From Limnoglobus sp. (GTDB lineage Bacteria > Planctomycetota > Planctomycetia > Gemmatales > Gemmataceae): DNA of 33,489 bases. Numbering within the stretch: position 1 is the stretch's first letter; each line of letters opens with the position of its first letter. This document shows positions 1-8,837 of this stretch, in pieces. The notes below the pieces were generated by a model. The model was not told the DNA's origin and searched no databases. It saw only the letters and a program-made list of their open reading frames with translations. The translations under genes were made by a program, and so were the position numbers. Location of the stretch: positions 1 to 33,489 of the forward strand of contig JANXNT010000601.1 in assembly GCA_025353985.1 (NCBI GenBank), in the 5' to 3' direction.

Positions 1-488
1 AGCCCATACGATCTTAAATCCTTGACAGCCGAAGTAACTTGATCGGAACTGAAAATTTTATCATTCTTCTCAAGAATCTTTGACGTTCCTTCCGGATCAT
101 TCGACTTGGCTTGATCCGTCTTGAATAAAAAGAGGATGGATGCCAATAATTCCAACCGACGCGCCTGATCGGATTTGGATTCTTTATCTCGCAATAAAAG
201 TGGTTTGATGACCTCGACCCGATTCATTGACGCCGTATCTAACTTCCACTCATCCAATTCTTTTCTGGCAGTCTCGCCTCCTTGAACGATAGCAAATGCC
301 CCCGCAGTCATTTCCGGAGAATATGGCCCGCGCAGGTACCAACGGAACCGGTAGCCCAGGTTGATACCAGCATTTTGGAGGAGATATGCCGCTTTCTGAA
401 GGATTAGCCGGTCCGCGAATGAATTGACAGTTAGCGGGATTTCCGCTGCACTTAACGACTTTGCCAGTAGTATTTGTTGTCGGTCCAT
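1..488 (-). CDS. Partial CDS running off the left edge; SocA/Panacea (DUF4065)-like protein
   Basis: Manual reverse-strand translation from ATG at 488 is open to base 1: MDRQQILLAKSLSAAEIPLTVNSFADRLILQKAAYLLQNAGINLGYRFRWYLRGPYSPEMTAGAFAIVQGG...SSDQVTSAVKDLRSYG. The 'LQKAAYLLQ...F.WYLRGPYSPEM' stretch resembles the SocA/Panacea domain. Missing from the ORF track because it is truncated. Confidence 0.7.
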   Translation of the reverse strand, partial: MDRQQILLAKSLSAAEIPLTVNSFADRLILQKAAYLLQNAGINLGYRFRWYLRGPYSPEMTAGAFAIVQGGETARKELDEWKLDTASMNRVEVIKPLLLRDKESKSDQARRLELLASILFLFKTDQAKSNDPEGTSKILEKNDKIFSSDQVTSAVKDLRSYG

Positions 489-592
489 TGTGTGCGCCTT
501 GTTCGACTCCCAATTTCAAAACAACCTTTGCTTATACATTTTAACTGTAGTACTGATTTTTGGTAGGTGCGCAGCAAACAGTTCCGTGGCTC

Positions 593-1585
593 TCACTCCT
601 GGTTGTGCGTCCAGTTCGATTTGCGCTTCTCTGGCGATTGCCCGCGGTAGCTGCTTGGCACCACGACTTGATACTTCGCGAGGTCGATCGGGTTCGTGCC
701 GCGGATTTGTGGGCGGTTGAACAGAGCGGACATGCGGTCGGTGAGGTCTTCGTTGACTCGCTCTTTGCTTAGCTTCATCGTCATGCGGAACTGCTGTTGT
801 GGCCATTCGAGCGAGACTTCTGTCGGTATCTGGATTGACGCCGATTCGCCGGGCTTCGCGTTCACGCTGATCTTTTTCACGGCGGTAATCTCTGCGGTCG
901 CGATTACTTTCGTCGTGTCGTTGCCATCGAGAATCATGTGCTTACGCACGGCGGGTCTGCGACTATCGTCGGAGTTTTCGTTGAAGTACGTCACCTTAAT
1001 AATCGGCATACCGGACCGCGTGACGGTACGTTGCGTCAGAGCATACACCCGTTGTTGTTCGTTCATTTTCACTTCGTACTGACCGTTTACGTCGTAGTCC
1101 GCCATGCCGATGGCTTGCATGATCCAGTCGGTGTCGAACGGGAACGGGAACTTCACGTCGCCGCGGGCGAAGGTGTCGTGCGAACAGAAAAAGTAGTTAT
1201 CGCGGCCGAGCGGTTTGGCGTACATCCAGAACTCGCGGTCGTTCGAGCCGAGATCGATCATCGTGCCCGCAATAGTGTGGCCACCGATGAGGCGAACGTT
1301 ACGCGGACGGGCACTGTAAAGCGTACTGTCGTTGAGGTTGCCGAGTTCCTTGCCCGCTTCGAACGCGGTGGCTCGTACGTCTTCGTAGCTGATCGATTGC
1401 AGGTAACTGGCTTGATTATTCAGGTAATTCACGAACTGCTGCGGTTGGCGTTCTTCCATGCGGCCGGTCGGCTTCGGGAGAACCGCGAGTTCCTTTTTGT
1501 CCATCCATTTGCACCCGCCGGAGAGCGCGAGCAAGCAAGCGAAGAGGGCAGCGGTTCGGTAACTGGCTCGCATGGACGGCCCCAA
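593..1585 (-). CDS. Putative lipoprotein of unknown function
   Basis: 330-aa ORF; N-terminal hydrophobic segment with lipobox LSGGC; start may be the internal ATG (MRASYR..., about 1573). 15 bp downstream of the next upstream gene on the same strand. Confidence 0.8.
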   Translation of the reverse strand: MGPSMRASYRTAALFACLLALSGGCKWMDKKELAVLPKPTGRMEERQPQQFVNYLNNQASYLQSISYEDVRATAFEAGKELGNLNDSTLYSARPRNVRLIGGHTIAGTMIDLGSNDREFWMYAKPLGRDNYFFCSHDTFARGDVKFPFPFDTDWIMQAIGMADYDVNGQYEVKMNEQQRVYALTQRTVTRSGMPIIKVTYFNENSDDSRRPAVRKHMILDGNDTTKVIATAEITAVKKISVNAKPGESASIQIPTEVSLEWPQQQFRMTMKLSKERVNEDLTDRMSALFNRPQIRGTNPIDLAKYQVVVPSSYRGQSPEKRKSNWTHNQE

Positions 1586-1600
1586 AGTAGAGTGCGCGGC

Positions 1601-2152
1601 TTACTGCCAACCCAACGCCTGAAATACTTCATCTTGCACGGCGGCAATCTCGGTTTCGGTCAACCGCGGGTCGGCGATCTCGTGCCGCGTGCCGGTCCGG
1701 GCATCGCGCAAAACCATCGTGTCGCCGTCTTTCGATCGCTTCAAATCTTCGAACTTCAACCGCTTCCGCCGCATCAGTAACAGCGCCACCACATAGCGAA
1801 TGTTCAGGCGGTTTGCATCTTCGGACCGTGCGAGATGGTCGAACCACTCGACCAGGAGTTCATCGTTGAACACCGGTTTGTGCGGCTTGTCGTTCGCCGG
1901 TATCTTGCCCGTCCAACTCGCAATCGCGCCCGGTTCTTGCACTTGCGAACCGACCGCGAAGTCTTTCCGCACGAACTTCCCCGCCACTTCGAGAAGCACG
2001 GCAAAGAACACGTCGCCGGGCTTGAGTTCCTTGCCGGTAGCGGCACAGATGCGGGTCGGCGCGGCGATGTCGTATTGCGTCACACGGGCCTCGTTCCATC
2101 CTACGCTGTGCAAACCGTGCGTGGCAATCCAGTTTCGTGTTGCGAATCGCAC
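1601..2152 (-). CDS. Conserved hypothetical protein
   Basis: 183-aa ORF (QYDIAAPTRICAATGKELKPGDVFFAVL...); co-oriented with the lipoprotein gene. True start may be downstream of the called ATG. Confidence 0.7.
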   Translation of the reverse strand: MRFATRNWIATHGLHSVGWNEARVTQYDIAAPTRICAATGKELKPGDVFFAVLLEVAGKFVRKDFAVGSQVQEPGAIASWTGKIPANDKPHKPVFNDELLVEWFDHLARSEDANRLNIRYVVALLLMRRKRLKFEDLKRSKDGDTMVLRDARTGTRHEIADPRLTETEIAAVQDEVFQALGWQ

Positions 2153-2273
2153 CCCGCCGAAAGCTGTGCGGGTTGTGCAGCCGACTTCGAATCCCGGCGA
2201 CTATAGCAACCGCCTCGAACAGCACAACGGCGGTTTTGGGCGTCGGGTAACTCGCTTCGACAATTTTTCTGCG

Positions 2274-2293
2274 ATAATTGTCTGGACAACTAT
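2274..2293. promoter_or_regulatory. Candidate MarR operator (dyad)
   Basis: ATAATTGTCTGGACAACTAT: TTGTC-TG-GACAA core with 16 of 20 positions dyad-symmetric, 25 bp upstream of the MarR-family start codon. Confidence 0.5.
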
Positions 2294-2317
2294 CGTTAGG
2301 ACAGGTATAGTTACGTC

Positions 2318-2806
2318 ATGGCTGATGTTATTGCGAAATCAACGACGGCGCGACACTTCGACTCACCGGAGCAAGAGGCGTACTTGGCCATGTGGCGAAC
2401 GTACGACCGATTGCGGGCGTTCGAAGATGAGTTGTTCGCGGACTGGGATTTGACCGCGCAACAGTATAACCTGTTGCGGTTGCTCAAATCGTCGTACCCC
2501 GAATTCGTGCCGACGCTCAGTGTGATTGCCCGCCTCGTTTCTCGCTCGCCGGACATTACGCGGATGCTGGACAAACTCGAAGCCCGTGGCTGGATTTCAC
2601 GAACGCGATCTGAGACGGATCGGCGTACGGTGTGGGTGGGAATCACCGATCCGGGCTTGGCGATGCTCGACCGGATTGCGGAACCGCTAGCCGAGTGCCA
2701 CGAACGGCAACTCGGCCACCTGACGGAGTCAGAGTTGAAGTCGCTGACGGCATTACTCAAACGCGCACGAGCGCCACACGAACCCGATGGCAGTCCCTGG
2801 AAATGA
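2318..2806 (+). CDS. MarR-family transcriptional regulator
   Basis: 162 aa; winged-helix features '...QQYNLLRLLKSSYPEFVPTLSVIARLVSRSPDITRMLDKLEARGWISRTRSETDRRTVWVGITDPG'. Confidence 0.9.
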   Translation: MADVIAKSTTARHFDSPEQEAYLAMWRTYDRLRAFEDELFADWDLTAQQYNLLRLLKSSYPEFVPTLSVIARLVSRSPDITRMLDKLEARGWISRTRSETDRRTVWVGITDPGLAMLDRIAEPLAECHERQLGHLTESELKSLTALLKRARAPHEPDGSPWK

Positions 2807-3020
2807 CAGACAGGATTTTCAGGATTAACGAGATGGATACCCGAGTGAAATCTTGGTTTTTCATTACTGTTTCATCCTGCTAATCCTATCTCAATCTTCA
2901 CCACCACTTGGAAATGACAGACAGGATTTTCAGGATTAACGAGATGGATACCCGAGTGAAATCTTGGTTTTTCATTCCTGTTTCATCCTGCTAATCCTGT
3001 CTCAATCTTCACCATCCCTT
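2799..3020. repeat. Tandem duplication, 2 x 111 bp, each containing a 'GACAGGATT' hairpin-type repeat
   Basis: Copies 2799-2909 and 2910-3020 differ at about 4 positions. In copy 2, arms 2920-2936 (GACAGGATTTTCAGGAT) and 2985-3001 (ATCCTGCTAATCCTGTC) are inverted with 2 mismatches. Confidence 0.9.
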
Positions 3021-3032
3021 GGAGGCAGAACG

Positions 3033-4295
3033 ATGAGTGCGAATCCGGAAAAGTCGGTCGATGTTATCGTCATTGGCGGCGGGCCTTCGGGCAGTGCCGT
3101 TGCGACGCTACTCGCCCAAAAGGGGCACACGGTCAAGCTGTTCGAGCGCGAACACTTCCCGCGTTTCCACATCGGCGAATCGCTGATTCCGCATACCTAC
3201 CCTGTGCTGAAGCGGTTGAACATGCTCGACAAAATGAAGGGCAGCCACTTCATCGAGAAGTACAGCGTGCAATTCGTTTCCGAACGCGGTCGATTGTCGG
3301 AGCCGTTCTATTTTGCCGAACACGACCCGCACGAACGTAGCCAGACGTGGCAAGTTCGCCGTAGCGAATTCGACAACATGTTGTTGAACAACGCCCGCGA
3401 ACACGGCGTCGAAGTTCACGAAGGTTCGCGAGTGCAAGAGGTTGTGTTCGATGGCACCCGCGCCGTCGGCGTGCGAGTGAAAGTCGAAGATCAACCCGAA
3501 CAGATCGTGCGTTCGAAAGTCGTGATCGACGCGAGTGGGCAATCGTCGCTGATTCTCGATCGGCTCGGGTTGCGGCAGTGGGATCCGCAACTGAAGAAGG
3601 CCGCCGTTTGGACGTACTGGAAAGGTGCGTATCGCGACATTGGCAAAGACGAAGGCGCGACGATCGTGCTGCAAACCAAGGGTAAAAAGGGCTGGTTCTG
3701 GTACATCCCACTACACGACGATGTCATCAGCGTCGGCGTGGTGGCGAACCACGATTACCTGTTGCAGAACCGCGAATCGAAAGACCTCGAATCGATTTAC
3801 AACGAAGAAGTCGCACTCTGCCCCGGTCTGCATTCGCGGCTCGAAAATGCAACCCGTTGCGACACGTACCGCGTTCAGAAAGAGTACACGTATCGTGCCA
3901 CGAAGGCAGCGGGCGATGGCTGGGTTCTCGTCGGCGACGCCTTCGGGTTCCTCGATCCGCTGTATTCATCGGGCGTGTTACTCGCACTCACGTCGGCTTC
4001 GATGGCGGCCGATTCGGTGGGCGATGCGCTGGCCGCAAACGACCCGAGCGAGGCCCGCCTGCGAAGTTGGGAGCCGGAGTACGTTCGCGGAATGGACCGC
4101 ATGAAGAAGCTCGTGTGTGCCTTCTACGACGGCCTGAACTTCGGCAAATTGGTCCGCCGTCACCCCGATAAAAAGGGCCTGATTACCGATGTGCTGATCG
4201 GCAACCTCTTCTACGATGGCGTCGATGAACTCTGGCCACTGATTGATGAACTTCAAGCCGAAGAAGCGCTGGCCCGCGAAGCGGTGGCCGTTTAG
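3033..4295 (+). CDS. FAD-dependent oxidoreductase, flavin-dependent halogenase-like / geranylgeranyl reductase-like
   Basis: MSANPEKSVDVIVIGGGPSGSAVATLLAQKGHTVKLFEREHFPRFHIGESLIP: Rossmann GxGxxG plus PRFHIGESL; WFWYIP matches the WxWxIP motif. Start reassigned from 2964 to ATG 3033, preceded by GGAGG; the 2964 start lies inside the repeat. Confidence 0.85.
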   Translation: MSANPEKSVDVIVIGGGPSGSAVATLLAQKGHTVKLFEREHFPRFHIGESLIPHTYPVLKRLNMLDKMKGSHFIEKYSVQFVSERGRLSEPFYFAEHDPHERSQTWQVRRSEFDNMLLNNAREHGVEVHEGSRVQEVVFDGTRAVGVRVKVEDQPEQIVRSKVVIDASGQSSLILDRLGLRQWDPQLKKAAVWTYWKGAYRDIGKDEGATIVLQTKGKKGWFWYIPLHDDVISVGVVANHDYLLQNRESKDLESIYNEEVALCPGLHSRLENATRCDTYRVQKEYTYRATKAAGDGWVLVGDAFGFLDPLYSSGVLLALTSASMAADSVGDALAANDPSEARLRSWEPEYVRGMDRMKKLVCAFYDGLNFGKLVRRHPDKKGLITDVLIGNLFYDGVDELWPLIDELQAEEALAREAVAV

Positions 4296-4298
4296 GCC

Positions 4299-4336
4299 AA
4301 ACCGAGGGTACGACGAAAACGTCGTACCCTCGGTTT
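4299..4336 (+). terminator. Intrinsic terminator-like hairpin after the FAD oxidoreductase
   Basis: Perfect 17-bp inverted repeat AAACCGAGGGTACGACG-AAAA-CGTCGTACCCTCGGTTT just after the stop codon. Confidence 0.85.
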
Positions 4337-4484
4337 TGTCGTAACCTGGCGAGCTTCCCGGCAAAGCGATACAACCCGCACACTTTCCCGCGCATTTTGC
4401 GTTATTTCACTCGCAACAATTTCCCTGCGCGTTACGCTATCAACGAGTTGCGTTTGTTCGTACACTTCGTTCACGAGGTGCATT

Positions 4485-5480
4485 ATGCGTATGCGTCGTT
4501 CTGGTTTTACGCTCATCGAGCTACTGGTTGTGATCGCGATTATTGCGATTCTCATCGGGCTACTGTTACCTGCGGTGCAGAAGGTTCGCGAGGCGGCGGC
4601 GCGGATCAAATGTACGAACAACCTCAAGCAGATCGGCTTGGCGCTACATAACTACGAGAGCGTGGCGCAACAGTTCCCGTCGGCGGGTACTTATCCCGTC
4701 AATGCCACCGCGAACGATGTGTACTCGGTGCAGGCGCGGTTGTTGCCGTTCATCGAGCAAGGCAACCTCTATGCGCAAATCGACTTGAACGCAACGCCGG
4801 CCACGCAACTGAACGTGATCGGGCAGCGGATCGCGATCTACATTTGCCCGAGTGAAATTCGCGATGTCCCGCGCGATCAAGGTGGCGGCAAAATTACCTA
4901 CCCACAAAACTACGCGGCGAACTACGGCACGTGGTTCATTTGGAACCCCACCTCCGGTCAAGGCGGCGATGGTGCGATTATCGTCAATCGCTCGAGCCGT
5001 ACGGCCGACTTCACCGATGGCCTCAGCAACACAGTTGGCTTCGCGGAAGTGAAAGCCTACCAGCCGTACGTGCGGAATTCGAGCACGCCTGCCGCGCTAG
5101 GGGCCGCGTATCCCGTCGATGTCGCCGCAGTGCTGTCGATGGCGGCAACCGGGTCGTATCGCGGCGAAGTCGGCCACACCGAGTGGACCGATTCGCCATG
5201 CCACCAGTCCGGATTTAGCTTCGTGTTCCCGCCGAACACCAAGGTGATTTTCAACGCGAGCGGCACGAACGTGGACATCGATTTGCTTACGCAAGTCGAA
5301 GGTTCCTCGGCTAGCAAGCCGAGTTATGCGGCCATCACAAGCCGCAGCTATCACAGCGGTGGCGTTGTGAATGCCCTGCTGATGGATGGCTCGGTGCGAA
5401 CCGTCTCATCGACGATTTCCGTGGCCGCTTGGCGTGCCGCCGGTACCCGCAACGGCGGCGAAACGCTGTCGCTGGATTGA
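4485..5480 (+). CDS. DUF1559 domain protein with prepilin-type N-terminal cleavage/methylation signal
   Basis: [59 protein letters not shown]...; C-terminal '[22 protein letters not shown]' typical of the planctomycete DUF1559 family. Confidence 0.95.
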   Translation: MRMRRSGFTLIELLVVIAIIAILIGLLLPAVQKVREAAARIKCTNNLKQIGLALHNYESVAQQFPSAGTYPVNATANDVYSVQARLLPFIEQGNLYAQIDLNATPATQLNVIGQRIAIYICPSEIRDVPRDQGGGKITYPQNYAANYGTWFIWNPTSGQGGDGAIIVNRSSRTADFTDGLSNTVGFAEVKAYQPYVRNSSTPAALGAAYPVDVAAVLSMAATGSYRGEVGHTEWTDSPCHQSGFSFVFPPNTKVIFNASGTNVDIDLLTQVEGSSASKPSYAAITSRSYHSGGVVNALLMDGSVRTVSSTISVAAWRAAGTRNGGETLSLD

Positions 5481-5487
5481 TTGCCAA

Positions 5488-7050
5488 TCAACGCGCCAAC
5501 GTCGCTCCGATGCGTTTCAGTACGGTGGCTTTTCCAAGGATCGCCATCGTGTCGAACAGGCCGAAGCCGATGCTGACGCCTGTGATGGCCACGCGCACTG
5601 GCGTGACGATCGCGTTCGGCTTGATGCTCTTTGCGGCCGTGAATTCATGGAGCGCCTTCTCCGTGCTAACAGCATCGAATGGCTCGCACACCTTCAAGGC
5701 TTCCGCGAACTCGACGAGTAACGCTTTCGCATTCGGGTCTTTGAAAGCCTTCTCGAGCGATTTCGCATCGTAGTCGATTTCGTCTTTCAAAATCGGCACC
5801 GCGAACGCCAGCACATCGCTAAACAGTTTGATTCGGTCGCCCGCTGCCTCGATCACTTTCAACAACTTCTCGCGGGTCGCATCGTCGAGCGTCTCGCCGA
5901 CGAGCTTCGCTTTACGCAAGAACGGCAGGCAGCGCGTGAGTTTCTCCGGCGTCGGCACGAGCTTCATATACTCGCCTTGCAGCCAGAATAATTTCTTCGC
6001 GTCGTAGTTACCCGGCGCATCGGTCACGCGCTCCAGGCTGAAGTTCGCGATCAGTTTGTCGAGCGGAATAAACTCGCTTTCGCCATCCATCGACCAACCG
6101 AGCCGACACAGGTAATTGATCAGCGCTTCGGGCAGGTAGCCGATCTCTTGGTAGTACGCGACAGCGATGATGTTGAGGTCGTCGCGGCCTTTAATTTCGT
6201 CGTCGGTCCAGCCGCATGCCTTGAACTTTGCGATGTCGTCGGCGGTCAGCAGTGGCGTCTTCCGCTTGCTCATTTTCTCGCCGTTGTAATACACCTGCGG
6301 GATGTGCGCGAATGTCGGCACCGTGGCCCCGAGTCCCTCGAACATCAGGATTTGCGGTGGGGTGTTCGACAAGTGTTCGATGGCGCGGACGACGTGCGTG
6401 ATGCCGAAATCGATCTCGTCGACCACGGTGGCGAAGTTATACAACGCCCGGCACAGGCCGCTCTCGCTCGGCCCGCGTAACAGCATCGGATCGCGAATCG
6501 TATCGGTGCTGATTTCCTGTTTGCCCTTCACGGCATCGGTGAATTTCACCGTCTGCCCCGGCGTGACTTTCAGCAGGAGCGGGGCTTTCTTCGCGTGATA
6601 TTGCCGCACGTTTTCGTCGGCTGGCACGTCGCGATTGGTGCCGCGATGATCGTACGCGGTGCGTGCGAGTTGGGCTTGTTTCTGAGCCGCATCCATCTGC
6701 GCGGAGGTCGTGTAGTCGGGGTAGGCTTTGCCTTCGGCGAGGAGTTTCATCGCGGCGGCTTCGTACTTGTCGTTCCTCTGGCCCTGGTAGTACGGCGCGT
6801 GCGGGCCGAAGCTGGTGCCGTCCGCCGCCGCCAACGGGCCTTCGTCCCAACTCATGCCGAGCCACGCGAAACCATTGATGATCGGCTTGACCGCTTCGGC
6901 GCAGTTGCGGGCATCGTCGGTGTCGTCGATCCGCAAGATAAACTGCCCCGCATGTCGTTTGGCGAGCAGCCAATTAAACAGGGCCGTGCGGACCCCACCG
7001 ATGTGCAAGTAACCGGTCGGTGACGGCGCGAAGCGAGTGCGAATGCTCAT
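5488..7050 (-). CDS. gltX: Glutamate--tRNA ligase
   Basis: MSIRTRFAPSPTGYLHIGGVRTALFNWLLAKR (HIGH-type motif) and GEKMSKRKTPLL (KMSKS-type motif). Confidence 0.95.
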   Translation of the reverse strand: MSIRTRFAPSPTGYLHIGGVRTALFNWLLAKRHAGQFILRIDDTDDARNCAEAVKPIINGFAWLGMSWDEGPLAAADGTSFGPHAPYYQGQRNDKYEAAAMKLLAEGKAYPDYTTSAQMDAAQKQAQLARTAYDHRGTNRDVPADENVRQYHAKKAPLLLKVTPGQTVKFTDAVKGKQEISTDTIRDPMLLRGPSESGLCRALYNFATVVDEIDFGITHVVRAIEHLSNTPPQILMFEGLGATVPTFAHIPQVYYNGEKMSKRKTPLLTADDIAKFKACGWTDDEIKGRDDLNIIAVAYYQEIGYLPEALINYLCRLGWSMDGESEFIPLDKLIANFSLERVTDAPGNYDAKKLFWLQGEYMKLVPTPEKLTRCLPFLRKAKLVGETLDDATREKLLKVIEAAGDRIKLFSDVLAFAVPILKDEIDYDAKSLEKAFKDPNAKALLVEFAEALKVCEPFDAVSTEKALHEFTAAKSIKPNAIVTPVRVAITGVSIGFGLFDTMAILGKATVLKRIGATLAR

Positions 7051-7128
7051 GATGACGGCAAACTTTCCGGTGCAGGATATCGAATATCAGTGAAGATACG
7101 AACGGCGTCGCCGGGGTTCGGAATTTCG

Positions 7129-8241
7129 CTACACCGGGTAGAGCAAAAAGGGTTGCCGTCGTTCGCGGAATGCGGCTTCTTCGGGTTCCCACAGCTGCGC
7201 GATTTCGTGCCAACGTGCGCCGGCGTCGATCATCGTGCGTTCGCGGTCGCTGCCGAACAGCAAGTCGATTGCGGGGATCGTGTCGACGAATTCGTAGCGT
7301 TCGGTTCGCCACTGAAATCGTTCGCCGAGAATGTCGCGAAAGGCGATGAGCACCGCAAGTCCGCTGCGAACGGGTCGGAACGCATCACTCGTGGGCGAAA
7401 CGAACACGCCGCAGCAACTTTGCCCCGCATGTTTCTGGAACGTCGGCCGAAACGCGACCGGTAAAAAATCGACGCCAGGAAGACCATCGTTTCGCAAGCG
7501 TTCGGCGATCTGTTGCGGGTTCACTCCGGGGAAACCGATGTACTCGAACGGCCGAGTGGTGCCACGGCCCTCGCTGAGGTTCGTCCCTTCGATGAGGCAC
7601 ATTCCGGGGTAAACGAGCGCCGTCGTTCGCGCGGGCATGTTCGGCGACGGCGGCACGATCCAGTTGTTTTCGGCTTCGTACTGGACGACGTGTAGCTCGA
7701 GTTGCGGCACGCACTCGGCGCGGTACAGCAACGCGAGTTCGCCCATCGTCATCCCGTGCCGCGTCGCAATCGGGTGAGGGCCGACGAAACTCGCGAACCC
7801 GGGTTGGATCGTCGGCCCTTCGACCGCCCGCCCGATTGGATTCCCGCGATCGAGCACGACGACTGCCAGCCCGATGTCAGCGGCGGCTTCCATGCAATAT
7901 TTCATGGTTGCTTGAAACGTATAGTATCGGCTACCGACATCTTGCATATCGATAACGAGAACATCGAGATCCTTCAACATTGCGCGTGTCGGCTTCAAAC
8001 TTTCGAACGTCTCGCCGTACAGTGAGTAAACGTCGTTGCCCGTCACGGGGATCAGGTCTTGCGCTTCGCCCGTGAAACCGTGTTCGGGGCCGAACAGCAC
8101 AACGAGATTCGTGTGTTTCGCGAACCACTCCGCGGCCGAACGCCGTTCGCTCGAAAGCGCCGCCGGGTGCGTCACGAGGCCAATACGCTTGTTCTGAAGC
8201 AGCGCGAAGCCTTGTTTGTGGAGAACATCGAGACCCGTCAT
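7129..8241 (-). CDS. DUF1343 / NamZ-like exo-beta-N-acetylmuramidase family protein
   Basis: 370 aa: GLDVLHKQGFALLQNKRIGLVTHPAALSSERRS...VLFGPEHGFTGEAQDLIPV...VLVIDMQDVGSRYYTFQATMKYCMEAA... typical DUF1343 motifs. Confidence 0.9.
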   Translation of the reverse strand: MTGLDVLHKQGFALLQNKRIGLVTHPAALSSERRSAAEWFAKHTNLVVLFGPEHGFTGEAQDLIPVTGNDVYSLYGETFESLKPTRAMLKDLDVLVIDMQDVGSRYYTFQATMKYCMEAAADIGLAVVVLDRGNPIGRAVEGPTIQPGFASFVGPHPIATRHGMTMGELALLYRAECVPQLELHVVQYEAENNWIVPPSPNMPARTTALVYPGMCLIEGTNLSEGRGTTRPFEYIGFPGVNPQQIAERLRNDGLPGVDFLPVAFRPTFQKHAGQSCCGVFVSPTSDAFRPVRSGLAVLIAFRDILGERFQWRTERYEFVDTIPAIDLLFGSDRERTMIDAGARWHEIAQLWEPEEAAFRERRQPFLLYPV

Positions 8242-8837
8242 GGAAGCTCACGTGCGGTTTCGGTTGGCAGGAATGTCACATCGCGATAGACATCCGCCAT
8301 CGGGATTTCGGCAGGAATCGTTGCGAGCGAAAATGTCTCGGCGAGCGAATGAAACATTCGCAAACCCCAGATGCCGTCCGGTTGTCGCACATATCGCGAG
8401 ATCAATGGTTCGTCCTGCGAAACAAGAATGTACTCTTGCAGTGAAAGTATTGTCATGTATTGGCGAAACTTCGTCGTGCGGTCGTATTCTTGCGTGGATG
8501 CCGAAAGGACTTCGATGATGATTCGCGGATTGACGAGCGAGAGTGGGTCTTGCGGCGCGAATTCGGGTTCGCCACAGACGATGACGATGTCCGGATACAC
8601 GTACAAACCGGACGCATCGATCCGTACCCGCTGATCGCTCGAAGAGGTTCGACACGAACTACCCAACAAGCGAAGCCGTAACTCGAATACGAGACTATCC
8701 TTGACGATGTTGTGCTGGTAACTGGCACCCGCCATCGCGAACATTTCGCCATCGAAAAACTCGCTCCGGAACTCGGCGGTCCGCTCGATTTCGAGGTACT
8801 CAGCCGCCGTCAGCTTGCGTTTCGGTATCGCGCTCAT
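8238..8837 (-). CDS. Uma2-family endonuclease (copy B of a tandem pair)
   Basis: MSAIPKRKLTAAEYLEIERTAEFRSEFFDGEMFAMAGAS...RTSSSDQRVRIDASGLYVYPDIVIVCGEPEF...NPRIIIEVLSASTQEYDRTTKFRQY. 4-nt ATGA overlap with the downstream DUF1343 start (8238-8241). Confidence 0.9.
   Translation of the reverse strand: MSAIPKRKLTAAEYLEIERTAEFRSEFFDGEMFAMAGASYQHNIVKDSLVFELRLRLLGSSCRTSSSDQRVRIDASGLYVYPDIVIVCGEPEFAPQDPLSLVNPRIIIEVLSASTQEYDRTTKFRQYMTILSLQEYILVSQDEPLISRYVRQPDGIWGLRMFHSLAETFSLATIPAEIPMADVYRDVTFLPTETARELP

Noticed and set aside
938-1780. 280-aa + strand ORF
   Set aside because: Opposes a lipoprotein gene with a good signal peptide; no recognisable domain.
2799-3020. Possible CRISPR-like repeat-spacer array
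   Set aside because: Only two contiguous near-identical 111-bp copies, with no unique spacers.
2964-3032. N-terminal extension MVFHSCFILLILSQSSPSLGGRT of the flavoenzyme, resembling a signal peptide
   Set aside because: Encoded by the second 111-bp repeat copy; a GGAGG ribosome-binding site and MSANPEK... start at 3033 fit better.
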